The notes: generated by a model from the sequence alone, not told the origin. A stretch of 64,000 nt of DNA from Kitasatospora phosalacinea (GCF_030268885.1 NZ_BSSA01000009.1:210564-274563); one strand, 5' to 3'. Positions 43,440-51,751 are shown, counted from the stretch's first letter. Made by a program: numbers and translations.

Positions 43440-43853
43440 ATGGACATCAAGCTCTCGCAGTGCTTCATCGCCGTGGACGACCACGACGCCGCCCTCGGCT
43501 TCTACCGCGACGCCCTCGGCCTGGAGGTGCGCAACGACGTCGGCTTCGAGGGTATGCGCTGGGTCACCCTCGGCTCGGCCGCCCAGCCCGAGGTCGAGGT
43601 CGTGCTCGAACCCCCGGTCGCCGACCCCGGCGCCACCGACGCCGACCGCCAGGCCGCCGCCGAACTGCTCGCCAAGGGCCTGCTGCGCGCCGTCAACTTC
43701 CGCACCCCCGACTGCGACGCCACCTTCGAGAGGATCCGCGCCACCGGGGCCGACGTGCTCCAGGAGCCGATGGACCAGCCCTACGGCGTCCGCGACTGCG
43801 CCTTCCGCGACCCGGCCGGCAACATGGTCCGCTTCGCCCAGCCCCGCCAGTAG
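43440..43853 (+). CDS. VOC-family (glyoxalase-fold) protein
   Basis: The 137-residue vicinal-oxygen-chelate protein has LSQCFIAVDDHDAALGFYRD at the start and YGVRDCAFRDPAGNMVRFAQ at the end, the two beta-alpha-beta-beta-beta modules of the fold. Candidate metal ligands are not all conserved, so binding rather than catalysis is possible. Cotranscription with the AraC-type regulator suggests an autoregulated response to a small molecule, perhaps resistance or detoxification. ATG 43440 follows the AraC stop by ten bases. Confidence 0.8.
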   Translation: MDIKLSQCFIAVDDHDAALGFYRDALGLEVRNDVGFEGMRWVTLGSAAQPEVEVVLEPPVADPGATDADRQAAAELLAKGLLRAVNFRTPDCDATFERIRATGADVLQEPMDQPYGVRDCAFRDPAGNMVRFAQPRQ

Positions 43854-43955
43854 CAGCCACCGCGCGCCCGCGGACGCCGCCCGCCCGAACCCCCGGACGG
43901 GCGGCGTCCGCGCGCACCCGGGACGCGCCCGCCCGGGCCCGGCGGCTGCGCCCGC

Positions 43956-45179
43956 CTACCGGCCCCTCCCCAGCTCGGCCACCGCCTCCGCGACCCGGGC
44001 TGCCCCGTCCTCGTCGGCCATCGCCCGGGCCCCCGCCTCCGCCCGGACGCGCAGCAGCGGGTCCGTCACGGCCGTGCGGACGGCCCGCGCCAACCCGGCG
44101 GCCGTCAACTCCGCGAACCGGACCGGCGCGGTGGCGGCGCCGAACCGGGCCAGCCGGTCCGCCCAGAAGGGCTGGTCCGCCAGCACGGGCACCGGAACGC
44201 TCGGGACCCCGGCCCGGAGCGCCGCGGCCGCCGTACCGGCACCGGCGTGGTGCACGACGGCCGCCACGCGCGGGAACAGCAGGGCGTGCGGGAGTTCCCC
44301 GACGCACAGCACGTCGTCCCCCGCCCCGGCCAGCCCCGCCCAACCCGCCTGCAGCACACCGCGCACCCCCGCCCGCCGCAGCGCCTCCACCACGAGGGCG
44401 CCCAACTCCCCGCCCCGGTCCGCCGCCGCGCTGCCGAACCCGACGAACACCGGCGGCGGCCCGGCCCGCAGGAAGTCCTCCACCTCGGCCGGGAGCCGCC
44501 GGTCCGGCGTGACGTGCGGCCACCAGTTGCCGACCACGCGCAACCCCTCCCGCCAGTCGCCCGGACGCGGGACGAGGGCCGGACTGAACCCGTGCAGCAC
44601 CGGCCAGCCCGCCCGCTCCACCGCCCGGCGCCGAGCCCCCTGGGAGAGCGTCGGCAGCCCCAGCCGTGACCGCAACCGGCGCGCGGCCCCGGCGTGCAGC
44701 CGGTCGACGACCCGCTGCCCGAACGCGCCCGCCGCCCGGTTGCCCCACCTCCCCAGCGGACGGACCCCGCCGACGACCGGCGGGAACTCCCCGGTCGGCG
44801 CGGTGGGTTGCAGGTAGACGCCGAGGCTCGGGACGTCCATCGCCTCGGCGAGGTGCCAGCCCAGCGGCGCGGTGGTGGTGGCGGACAGCAGCAGGTCGGC
44901 CCCCGGCTCGGCCGCGTCGGCCAGGGCGTCGCCCAGCCGCTCGACGAAGGCCGCCGCCCGGGCGAGCAGCTCCGAACGGCCGCGCCGACCGCCCGGGGGC
45001 GCCGCGCGCGGATCGACCGGCAGCGCGCGGAACTCCAGACCGCTGTCGGACACCAGCCCGCGGAAGAGCTCCGGCGCGGCGAGCGCGACCTCGTGCCCCT
45101 CGGCGCGCAGCCGCACCCCGAGCCCGGTGTAGGGGGCGACGTCGCCGTACGAGCCGGCGGCCGTGATCAGGACCCTCAT
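43956..45179 (-). CDS. MGT/UGT-type glycosyltransferase
   Basis: The 407-residue GT-B glycosyltransferase starts VLITAAGSYGDVAPYTGLG and has the donor-binding signature PRVAAVVHHAGAGTAAAAL followed by VPVPVLADQPFWADRLA, the pattern of macrolide and natural-product glycosyltransferases. Such enzymes attach sugars to hydrophobic acceptors; some inactivate macrolides. The start ATG 45179 overlaps the stop of the MerR-TipAS gene by four bases, so expression is coupled to a drug-sensing regulator. This supports a role in self-protection or xenobiotic inactivation. No biosynthetic cluster surrounds it. Confidence 0.8.
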   Translation of the reverse strand: MRVLITAAGSYGDVAPYTGLGVRLRAEGHEVALAAPELFRGLVSDSGLEFRALPVDPRAAPPGGRRGRSELLARAAAFVERLGDALADAAEPGADLLLSATTTAPLGWHLAEAMDVPSLGVYLQPTAPTGEFPPVVGGVRPLGRWGNRAAGAFGQRVVDRLHAGAARRLRSRLGLPTLSQGARRRAVERAGWPVLHGFSPALVPRPGDWREGLRVVGNWWPHVTPDRRLPAEVEDFLRAGPPPVFVGFGSAAADRGGELGALVVEALRRAGVRGVLQAGWAGLAGAGDDVLCVGELPHALLFPRVAAVVHHAGAGTAAAALRAGVPSVPVPVLADQPFWADRLARFGAATAPVRFAELTAAGLARAVRTAVTDPLLRVRAEAGARAMADEDGAARVAEAVAELGRGR

Positions 45180-46060
45180 CGCGCCGCCCCCGTACCGTCC
45201 GTGCTGCCGGTGCCCGTGCTGCCGGTGTCCGTGCTGCCGCGCTCGGCGCCCTGCTGCCCGCCGTGCTGCTGCTCGGCGCCCTGCTGCCCGCGGCGCTGCC
45301 GTTCGGCGTTGCGGCCGATCGCCGTCCGGAGGTAGCCGGCCAGCCCCGGGCGTTGCTCGGCCGCCGGTACGACGAGCGCGAAGGCGCGGGCGTCGGCCTC
45401 GTAGTCGTCGGCGATCCGGCAGTGCATCTCGGGCGGGCAGGGCGTGAACCACCGGCCGATGTGCTGCCGGTGCTCCTCGGCCAGGGCCAGCACCGTCCCG
45501 TCGTCGGCCGGGAGGCCCGCGTCGAAGGCGGCCAGCAGGCGGCCGCGCCACTCGGCGGCCTCCGCCATCAGCTGCCGCCAGTCCTCCTTCGAGTGGGCGG
45601 CCGCGCGGGCCAGCGCCTCCCGGTGGCTCTCCCGCTCGCCCCACTTGAGGTGGGCGTCGGCGGCGTAGCTGAGGTCGAAGACCACGTCCCCGAAGACCTC
45701 GAACCGCTCCTCCGGGCTCAGTTCGACGCCCGTGCGCTGGACGGTGATGGCCCGCTCGGCGACCTCGACGAGCTTCTGCAGCCGGTCGATCTGCTCGGTG
45801 AGCGCCCGGCGCCGGGCCAGCAGGTGGTCGAGGGCGTTCGCCTGCGGGTCGGCCAGGATGTGGCCGATCTCGTCGAGCGGGAAGCCGAGTTCCCGGTAGA
45901 AGAGGACCTGCTGCAGCCGGGCGAGGTCCGCGCCGTTGTAGAGCCGGTAACCGGCCGGGCTGCGTTCGCTGGGCGACAGCAGCCCGGACCGGTCGTAGTG
46001 GTGCAGGGTCCGGACGGTGACCCCGGCGAAACCCGAGACCTGTCCCACCGACCAGCTCAT
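45176..46060 (-). CDS. MerR-family regulator with TipAS-like ligand domain
   Basis: The 294-residue protein has a MerR winged helix at 1-70 (WSVGQVSGFAGVTVRTLHHY, SPAGYRLYNGADLARL), a coiled coil for dimerisation (about 80-118) and a C-terminal helical domain (ADDYEADARAFALV at its end) of the TipAS antibiotic-recognition type. A low-complexity Gly/Gln/Ser/Thr tail follows. TipAL proteins bind cyclic thiopeptides and other drugs and activate MerR-type promoters with long spacers. ATG 46060 has GGAGGAGCG upstream. The downstream coupled glycosyltransferase is the obvious target. Confidence 0.85.
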   Translation of the reverse strand: MSWSVGQVSGFAGVTVRTLHHYDRSGLLSPSERSPAGYRLYNGADLARLQQVLFYRELGFPLDEIGHILADPQANALDHLLARRRALTEQIDRLQKLVEVAERAITVQRTGVELSPEERFEVFGDVVFDLSYAADAHLKWGERESHREALARAAAHSKEDWRQLMAEAAEWRGRLLAAFDAGLPADDGTVLALAEEHRQHIGRWFTPCPPEMHCRIADDYEADARAFALVVPAAEQRPGLAGYLRTAIGRNAERQRRGQQGAEQQHGGQQGAERGSTDTGSTGTGSTDGTGAAR

Positions 46061-46095
46061 GAGCGCTCCTCCGCGTTCGTGCGTTCGCTTCCCCC

Positions 46096-46126
46096 ACCGT
46101 GCAGCCTGACGTGGGGGGAGGGTCAA
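46096..46126 (-). promoter_or_regulatory. Candidate MerR-type promoter with long spacer
   Basis: On the minus strand TTGACC (46126-46121) is followed after 19 bases by CACGGT (46101-46096). A 19-base spacer is the hallmark of promoters remodelled by MerR-family activators. It lies 36-66 bases upstream of the MerR-TipAS start codon. The -10 match is weak. Confidence 0.4.
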
Positions 46127-46174
46127 CACGCTTCCGCACCGGCGCGCCCGGCCGTCCGGCCCGGCACCGGAGCC

Positions 46175-47176
46175 TCAGCCCGCCAGCAGCGGGTAGTGGT
46201 CCGACAGGTCGGTGTACGTGTACGAGGTGCCCCAACTGCTCACCGTCCAGGGCGCGGAGTGGAACCGGTGCACCGTGTTGGTGTACTGCTGCGGGCGCGC
46301 GTGGTCGGCCCGGTACAGCACGTAGTCCAGGTCCTCCTTCGGCTCGCCCGGGTACCGGTAGGCCGCGATCGAGTTGTCGACGGTGTCGAAGGAGTTCGCC
46401 CAGCCGGTGCGCGCCGTCGCCGGGGCCAGGTTCCCGTTGGCCAGCAGCGCCGGGTACTCGCCGCCGTGCGAGTCGACGTTCAGGTCGCCCGCCAGCACGA
46501 TCGGCTCGTTCGCCGGGATCCGCTTCGCGTCCAGGAACGCCCGCATCGCCTGCAGCTGCTTCGCCCGGACGTCCGCGGCCTGCCCGCTCGCGCAGCCGGA
46601 GTCGGTGGACTGCAGGTGCGTGCCGACCACGTGGGTGAGCTGCCCGTTCACGTTGATCTGCGCGTAGACGAACCCCTTGTTGGACCACCAGTCCGACCCG
46701 CACGCGTCCTTGAACACGTACTGCTCCTTGCGCAGGATCGGCCACCTGCTCAGCAGCAGCACCCCGCCGTCCTCCGGCGTCGTGCTGCTGTAGCTGCCGG
46801 ACGTCGCGTCCCACCCGGAGGTCGAGCGGCCCACCACCGGGGTGCGGTACGGGTAGGCGCCCGCCGCCTTCGCCGCCAGCGCGTCGGAGGCCGCGTTGTC
46901 GAACGCCTCCTGCAGCACCACCACGTCGTGGCCCTGGAAGAAGTCCGCGCCCGCGATGGCCTGCGCACGCTGCGCCTGGCCCCAGTTCGGGTACAGCGAG
47001 GTGCTCATCAGGAAGGTGTTGTAGCTGAGCACGTCCAGCGGGGCGACGGCGGCGGGCGCGGTCTCGGCGTGCGCGGCGGTGGCCGCGGTGACGGCCGTGA
47101 CGGCCTGCGTGGTCGTCAGCAGGGCTGCGGCGGCGGCGAGCACGGCGGTGGTGCGGGTGGCGCGGGGCGCGGTCAT
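46175..47176 (-). CDS. Secreted sphingomyelinase C-like phosphodiesterase
   Basis: The 333-residue protein has a signal peptide (TTAVLAAAAALLTTTQAVTA, cleavage after AHAETA or nearby) and an endonuclease/exonuclease/phosphatase fold. Family landmarks are LSYNTFLMS, VVVLQEAFDN (metal-binding Glu), VVGTHLQSTDSG, VLAGDLNVDSHGGEY and the terminal SDHYPLL with the catalytic Asp-His. This order matches bacterial neutral sphingomyelinases. Two cysteines (DACGSD, SGCASG) could form a disulphide. ATG 47176 has GGAG at seven bases. The substrate could be sphingomyelin or another phosphodiester; secretion is well supported. Confidence 0.8.
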   Translation of the reverse strand: MTAPRATRTTAVLAAAAALLTTTQAVTAVTAATAAHAETAPAAVAPLDVLSYNTFLMSTSLYPNWGQAQRAQAIAGADFFQGHDVVVLQEAFDNAASDALAAKAAGAYPYRTPVVGRSTSGWDATSGSYSSTTPEDGGVLLLSRWPILRKEQYVFKDACGSDWWSNKGFVYAQINVNGQLTHVVGTHLQSTDSGCASGQAADVRAKQLQAMRAFLDAKRIPANEPIVLAGDLNVDSHGGEYPALLANGNLAPATARTGWANSFDTVDNSIAAYRYPGEPKEDLDYVLYRADHARPQQYTNTVHRFHSAPWTVSSWGTSYTYTDLSDHYPLLAG

Positions 47177-47318
47177 CAGGTCTCCGGTGAGTGAGGGCCG
47201 GTCGATGTTGTGCATCCAACTCGGGCCTCCGTGACGCGGACAAGACAGCGGGCGGCCGGTGGGTGAACTCGGCCGAAACACCCCCTACCGGCGGGTAGGA
47301 ACCGGCCTCGCCGAGCAC

Positions 47319-47363
47319 TGTCAACGGAAGGTTGACACCCCTCCGAGTGTCAACCTAAGGTTG
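47319..47363 (+). promoter_or_regulatory. Operator array overlapping a leaderless promoter
   Basis: TGTCAAC (47319-47325) and GTTGACA (47331-47337) form one dyad. GGTTGACAC (47330-47338) and GTGTCAACC (47347-47355) form a second, perfect nine-base inverted repeat, and GGTTG recurs at 47359-47363. Embedded are a -35 TTGACA (47332-47337) and a -10 TAAGGT (47356-47361) with an 18-base spacer. Transcription would begin at or next to the ATG at 47368. A dimeric repressor binding here would block the promoter. Confidence 0.65.
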
Positions 47364-47367
47364 CCTC

Positions 47368-48099
47368 ATGGCAGACATCCCTGGAGCGAAGCCCTCCATC
47401 CGGCTCGACGACCTGATCGAGGGCATCAAGAAGTCGTACCCCGAAGCGCTCGACCAGCTGTCCAACGCGGTGCTGGTCGCCGACCACCTCGGCGACGTCG
47501 CCGACCACCTGATCGGCCACTTCGTCGACCAGGCCCGCCGCTCCGGCGCGTCCTGGACCGACATCGGCCGCAGCATGGGCGTCACCCGCCAGGCCGCCCA
47601 GAAGCGCTTCGTCCCCAAGGACCCGGGCGAGGTCACCGGGACCGACACCGCGCAGGGCTTCAACCGCTTCACCCCGCGCGCCCGCAACGTGGTGATGGCC
47701 GCGCACCAGGCCGCCAAGGACGCCCGCAACGACGAGGTCCGCCCCGAGCACCTCGTCCTCGGCCTGCTCGCCGAACCCGAGGGCCTCGCCGCCGCGTACA
47801 TCGTCACCAGCGGCGTCCCCCTGGACGCCGTCCGCGAGGCCGCCCTGGCCGCCCTCCCGCCCGCCGTCGAGGACGCCCCCGAACTCGTCCCCTACGACGC
47901 CGGGTCCAAGAAGGCCCTCGAACTCACCATGCGCGAGGCCCTCCGCCTCGGCCACAACTACGTCGGCACCGAGCACCTGCTGCTCGCCCTCCTCGAACAC
48001 GAGGCGGGCAACGGCATCCTCACCTCCCTCGGCCTCGACAAGACCGCCGCCGAGACCGAGTTCCTCGCCACCCTCGCCCAACTCGGCGCCGAATCCTGA
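47368..48099 (+). CDS. Clp-N-domain protein with N-terminal HTH-like segment
   Basis: The 243-residue protein has an N-terminal part with a helix-turn-helix-like segment (SWTDIGRSMGVTRQAAQKRF, about 62-81), and residues 95-243 form a double Clp-N (ClpA/ClpB N-terminal) repeat: FTPRARNVVMAAHQAAKDAR, RPEHLVLGLLAEP and LGHNYVGTEHLLLALLEHE. It lacks the AAA+ ATPase, so it is a stand-alone substrate- or adaptor-binding module, possibly a DNA-binding regulator that senses misfolded protein. There is no strong ribosome binding site, consistent with a leaderless transcript from the promoter just upstream. A hairpin follows. Confidence 0.8.
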   Translation: MADIPGAKPSIRLDDLIEGIKKSYPEALDQLSNAVLVADHLGDVADHLIGHFVDQARRSGASWTDIGRSMGVTRQAAQKRFVPKDPGEVTGTDTAQGFNRFTPRARNVVMAAHQAAKDARNDEVRPEHLVLGLLAEPEGLAAAYIVTSGVPLDAVREAALAALPPAVEDAPELVPYDAGSKKALELTMREALRLGHNYVGTEHLLLALLEHEAGNGILTSLGLDKTAAETEFLATLAQLGAES

Positions 48100-48140
48100 G
48101 GATTCCCCCACACCCCGCGAGCGGCGGGACCGCCCTGGGA

Positions 48141-48163
48141 CGGGAGCGGCCCCGCCGCTCCCG
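48141..48163. terminator. Hairpin terminator
   Basis: A nine-base-pair stem CGGGAGCGG/CCGCTCCCG with a five-base loop follows the Clp-N gene by about 40 bases. An overlapping alternative stem pairs 48119-48128 with 48151-48160. Confidence 0.6.
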
Positions 48164-48232
48164 GCTGCCCGTGGGCCGAACCGGCCTCCGGCGCGGGATG
48201 CGGGAACGCCTTCGAGCAGGAGGAGTCACCCC

Positions 48233-48634
48233 CTGAGTACCGAGCACCACGTCTTCCTTCGGCCCGCCGACCCCGACGCCGATCTCGTCGCCGACCTCTC
48301 CGCCGCCTGCGGGAGCGAACTGCGTCCGGTCGACGGCGAGTTCGTGGACTACGTCACCACGATCGGCGGCAGGACCCGTGCCGAACTGTAGCTCTCGCAC
48401 GACTTCGTGGCGGACCGGGGCATTCCGTTCGACCGGTTCCAGGCCGTGATGGTGGTGCGCGACATCGACCGGGACGTGGAACGGCAGGCCGCCGTCGCGC
48501 GCAGGATCGTGCGCGGCCTCGCCGACACCGGGCGGTACTGGGCGGTCCTGGTGTACGAACTGCAGTCCTTCCTCGAGTCGGCGGCGCCCGGAGCCCGGGG
48601 ATCGCAGCTCTGGCCTCCGGCGGCGGGTCGGTAG
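48233..48634 (+). pseudogene. Degenerate small conserved gene (start codon change and internal stop)
   Basis: A good ribosome binding site (AGGAGGAG) is followed by CTG where GTG would be expected, then by a coherent frame beginning STEHHVFLRPADPDADLVAD. The frame is interrupted by an in-frame TAG at 48389-48391 within the segment RTRAEL-stop-LSHDFVADRG, and continues without further defect to TAG at 48632-48634. The downstream half (from GTG 48407) could still be made as 75 residues but has no ribosome binding site. Codon use is normal throughout, so decay is recent. The intact ancestor would be about 133 residues of unknown function. Confidence 0.65.
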
Positions 48635-48833
48635 GCCGGGTTCCGGCAGGGGCGGGGGCCGGTCGCTCGGCCGCGACCGGGTCGGGAGCGCACGGGGGAG
48701 TCGCGTCACGACGAGGGTGCAAGGGCCCTCGTGCATCGAAGGGTTGCCGTCCACGGGGCGAAACCCCGTTGACGCCGGTCCGCCCCCGCCGGTTCGCTGC
48801 TGTCGACGAAGATCCCGGAGGAACGGAGCGGTC

Positions 48834-49457
48834 ATGGGATACCGGCTGGAGGGCCCCGTGCTGGAGGGCGCCCTGGTGCGGCTGGAGCCGCTGGAGCAGC
48901 GGCACGCCGCGGAGTTGGCGCAGGCCGCGGAGGAGGGCCGGGACAGCTACGGGTTCACCTGGGTGCCGCGCGCCGACGAGATCGCCGGGTACATCGACGC
49001 TCAGCACGGCCGCGTCGCCACCGGCCGGCTCGCCCCGTACGCCCAGGTCTCCCGCTCCACCGGCCGGGCCGTCGGCGCCACCGCCCTCTGGGAGCCGCGC
49101 ACCCACCCCGAGACCGACGTCCTGTACGCCGTCGAGGTGGGCTTCACCTGGCTGGCCGCCTCCGCCCAGGGCACCGGCATCAACGCCGAAGCGAAACTGC
49201 TCCTGTTCCGGCACGCCTTCGAACGGCTGGGCGCCCGCCGGGTCGACCTCAAGACGGACGCCCGCAACGAGCGCTCCCGCGCCGCGATCGCCGCCGTCGG
49301 CGCCCGTTTCGAGGGCGTCCTGCGCAACTGGTCGCGCTCCTGGGCCCCCGGCGAGGACGGCCGGCTGCGGGACTCCGCGATCTTCTCGATCACCGACGAC
49401 GAGTGGCCGCAGGTCGAGGCCGCCCTCCAGGAGCGCGTCGCCCGCTACGGGAAGTGA
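48834..49457 (+). CDS. RimJ/RimL-type GNAT acetyltransferase
   Basis: The 207-residue protein of the RimJ/RimL class starts [20 protein letters not shown] and has the acetyl-CoA region [20 protein letters not shown], then [20 protein letters not shown] and [12 protein letters not shown], all standard for ribosomal-protein-type N-acetyltransferases that also include antibiotic-modifying members. ATG 48834 has GGAG five bases before a GTC spacer. Its last codons and stop lie within a hairpin that terminates transcription from both sides. Confidence 0.8.
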   Translation: MGYRLEGPVLEGALVRLEPLEQRHAAELAQAAEEGRDSYGFTWVPRADEIAGYIDAQHGRVATGRLAPYAQVSRSTGRAVGATALWEPRTHPETDVLYAVEVGFTWLAASAQGTGINAEAKLLLFRHAFERLGARRVDLKTDARNERSRAAIAAVGARFEGVLRNWSRSWAPGEDGRLRDSAIFSITDDEWPQVEAALQERVARYGK

Positions 49458-49478
49458 CGGCCGGGTCGTCACTTCCCG
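49448..49478. terminator. Bidirectional hairpin containing both stop codons
   Basis: A perfect 12-base-pair stem CGGGAAGTGACG (49448-49459) / CGTCACTTCCCG (49467-49478) with a seven-base loop. The plus-strand arm encodes GK-stop of the acetyltransferase. The minus-strand arm encodes GK-stop of the small proline-rich frame. Confidence 0.75.
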
Positions 49479-49570
49479 TGCGGCGGTGGTGGATTGGCCG
49501 GACCGGGCGGCGGCGGGGGCGCGCCGCCCATGCCGGTCGGCTTCCCGGACGGAGCTTTCTGCGGTGCCAC
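49469..49570 (-). CDS. Candidate 33-residue proline-rich small protein
   Basis: A short frame encodes a peptide starting VAPQKAPSGKPTGMGG and ending ANPPPPHGK. The GTG start at 49570 is preceded by GAGGAGGGG at good spacing, and the frame ends in a hairpin terminator. Composition (Pro, Gly, Lys) rules out a folded enzyme. It could be a small regulatory or surface peptide, or chance. The strong ribosome binding site is the main argument for translation. Confidence 0.35.
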   Translation of the reverse strand: MAPQKAPSGKPTGMGGAPPPPPGPANPPPPHGK

Positions 49571-49788
49571 GTCGCCCCTCCTCGGTGCGTGCGTCGACGG
49601 CGGAGCGGACCGCCGCCGACCGGTGCGGTCTACGGCTGGATTCCCGTCCCGCGCCCGTCTGATGCGACCGCACACCCGTGCGCCGGTCACCGACCGTCGA
49701 CCCCGCCCGGCCGCCCCTCCGCTCCCGTCCGCCCGCTCCTGTCCGCCCGCTCCTGTCCGCCCGCTCCTGTCCGCCCGCTCCCGTCCGG

Positions 49789-51024
49789 CTACGGCACCTG
49801 CGGGGACAGGGGCAGCCGGGGCGGCACCCACGCGTGGTGGCGCAGGATCGCCCGCACCGCCGCCCGCCCGGGTGTCAGCCGCATCGCGGTGTTGCGCACC
49901 GCCACCGCCACCGGGTGCGACAGCCCCTGCCCCAGCCGCCCCGCCTGCCGGGCCGCCCGCGCCACCGCCTGCGCCCGCGGTCGGCGCTCCGCGTCGTACC
50001 GGGTCGCGGCGGCCTCCGGGGTGGAGGCGCCCGCGACGGCGGCGGCCAGGGTCACCGCGTCCTCCAGGGCCTGGCAGGCGCCCTGGCCCAGGTTCGGCGT
50101 CATCGCGTGCGCGGCGTCCCCCAGCAGCACGAGTCGGCCGAGGGCGAACGAGGGGAGCGGGGTGCGCAGTTCGCGCAGGTCGTGGTGGAGGACGGCCTCC
50201 GGACGGGTCGCCCCCAGCAGTTCGGGGACGGGGTGGTGCCAGTGCCCGAAGCGCCGGCCCAGTTCGGCGAGCGGATCGGCGAAGCGGCTGCCCGGCGGCA
50301 GGTCGAGCACGGCGTGCCACTCGGCGCGGCCGTCCGGCAGCAGGATGTGGCCGAACTCGGCGCCCCCGCCCCAGCTCAGCTCGAAGTCGCTGACGGGCCC
50401 GAGCGGTGCACCCGGCGCACCCGGTGCACCCGGCGCACCCGGTGCGGAGGCGGCGGGGGCGACGGGCTCGGCGGTGATCGCGCGCAGCACCGCGGTGCCG
50501 ACCGGGACCGCCCCCGGGTGGTCCGGCAGGGCCCGGGCGCGCAGGCGGCTGCCGACGCCGTCCGCCGCCACCACCAGGTCGGCCTCCAGGACGCGGTCCG
50601 CGCAGTGCACCCGTACCGGGCCGGGGCCGTCCTGCTCGACCGCCGTGGCCTGCACGCCGAGCAGCAGCGCGTCGGACGGCAGGGCCGCCCGCAGCAGCCG
50701 GTGCAGCTCGGCGCGGGTGATCCCGACGATCGGGGAGCCGACCGCCCGCTCCAGCGCGGCCCCGTCCATCCGGGCCAGCCACGTCCCGTCCGGAGCGCGG
50801 GTGCCGCCCCGGTACTGCCCGCGCGCGGCGGTCCGCACCGCGGCGCCGACGCCCAACTCGTCCAGGGCCCGCAGCCCGTTGGCCGCCAGCGAGATCGCCG
50901 CACCGGCGTCCGCCGGAACCGCCGAGCGCTCCACCACCGTCACCGACCACCCGACCCGCCGCAGCCCGAGCGCCGCCGCCAGCCCGCCGATCCCACCGCC
51001 GACCACCACCGCCGTGCCGTTCAC
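49789..51024 (-). CDS. FAD-dependent aromatic-hydroxylase-type monooxygenase
   Basis: The 411-residue flavoprotein of the PHBH class has the dinucleotide-binding GGGIGGLAAALGLRR near residues 9-23, the NAD(P)H/FAD DG motif VVAADGVGSRLRARAL near 150 and the GD motif LVLLGDAAHAMTPNLGQGAC near 295. Residues about 195-207 are a collagen-like APGAPG repeat from a nine-base DNA repeat (50402-50445). GTG 51024 follows GGAGGTGCGAGG. It is divergent from a TetR regulator, and a perfect palindrome lies 17-32 bases upstream of its start. It probably hydroxylates an aromatic or polyketide-like substrate or inactivates a drug. Confidence 0.8.
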   Translation of the reverse strand: MNGTAVVVGGGIGGLAAALGLRRVGWSVTVVERSAVPADAGAAISLAANGLRALDELGVGAAVRTAARGQYRGGTRAPDGTWLARMDGAALERAVGSPIVGITRAELHRLLRAALPSDALLLGVQATAVEQDGPGPVRVHCADRVLEADLVVAADGVGSRLRARALPDHPGAVPVGTAVLRAITAEPVAPAASAPGAPGAPGAPGAPLGPVSDFELSWGGGAEFGHILLPDGRAEWHAVLDLPPGSRFADPLAELGRRFGHWHHPVPELLGATRPEAVLHHDLRELRTPLPSFALGRLVLLGDAAHAMTPNLGQGACQALEDAVTLAAAVAGASTPEAAATRYDAERRPRAQAVARAARQAGRLGQGLSHPVAVAVRNTAMRLTPGRAAVRAILRHHAWVPPRLPLSPQVP

Positions 51025-51040
51025 CCTCGCACCTCCGGTC

Positions 51041-51056
51041 TTCTACACCTGTAGAA
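51041..51056. promoter_or_regulatory. Perfect 16-base palindrome, probable TetR operator
   Basis: TTCTACACCTGTAGAA is fully symmetric and AT-rich relative to its surroundings. It lies directly upstream of the monooxygenase ribosome binding site, in the divergent region shared with the TetR gene. Binding there would block monooxygenase transcription. Confidence 0.7.
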
Positions 51057-51177
51057 AACCCACGGTAGCCGACCGCCGGAACCGACCCCCCACGGGCCCC
51101 GCCGACCGCCGCCCCGCCCCGCCCGCCGGCCGCCCGCCCCGCCGGGCCCGCGTCCGGATTGGCGTACAAAGGGGTGC

Positions 51178-51744
51178 ATGGCCATCGACCGACGCACGCT
51201 CCTCGCCGACACCGCCCTCGGCGTCCTCGCCGACCAGGGCATCCGCGGCCTCACCCACCGCGCCGTCGACCGGGCCGCCGCACTGCCTGAGGGCACCACC
51301 TCCGCCTACTTCCGCACCCGTTCGGCCCTGCTCACCGCCGTGGTCCGCCGCCTCGTCGAGCTGGACCAGGGCGAGCTGCACCGGGCGGCCGAACGGTTTC
51401 CGCCGCCCCGCACGCCGGCCGAACTGGTCGACGGCCTCGCCGCCCTGGCCCGGCAGCGGCTGGAGGGCGAAGGGCGCCGCCGCTCGCTGGCCCGGGCCGC
51501 CTGCGCGGTGGAGAGCGTCCGCGACCCGGAGTTGCGCGAGATCCTGCACCCGCGCGAGAACCCCGGCCGGGACGCGGTGCGCCGCCTGCTCGCCGCGCAC
51601 CGCGTCCCCGACGTCGAGGCCCGGGTCCTCACCCTGCTCGCCTGCTTCGACGGGCTGGTCCTCGACGCCCTGCTCGTCGGCGGGCGGCCGGAGGTGGCGC
51701 GGACGTCCCTGGAGGGACTGGTGGTCGCCGCGCTGCGCCCGTGA
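51178..51744 (+). CDS. TetR-family repressor
   Basis: The 188-residue regulator has an N-terminal TetR helix-turn-helix (residues 5-50: LADTALGVLADQGIRGLTHR, VDRAAALPEGTTSAYFRTRS) and a C-terminal helical ligand/dimerisation domain with the conserved LACFDGLVLDALLVGG near 155-170. It is divergently transcribed from the FAD monooxygenase, which it presumably represses through the palindrome at 51041-51056. The ATG at 51178 has no strong ribosome binding site. It ends seven bases from the stop of the convergent SrmL gene. Confidence 0.85.
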   Translation: MAIDRRTLLADTALGVLADQGIRGLTHRAVDRAAALPEGTTSAYFRTRSALLTAVVRRLVELDQGELHRAAERFPPPRTPAELVDGLAALARQRLEGEGRRRSLARAACAVESVRDPELREILHPRENPGRDAVRRLLAAHRVPDVEARVLTLLACFDGLVLDALLVGGRPEVARTSLEGLVVAALRP

Positions 51745-51751
51745 CCTCCCG

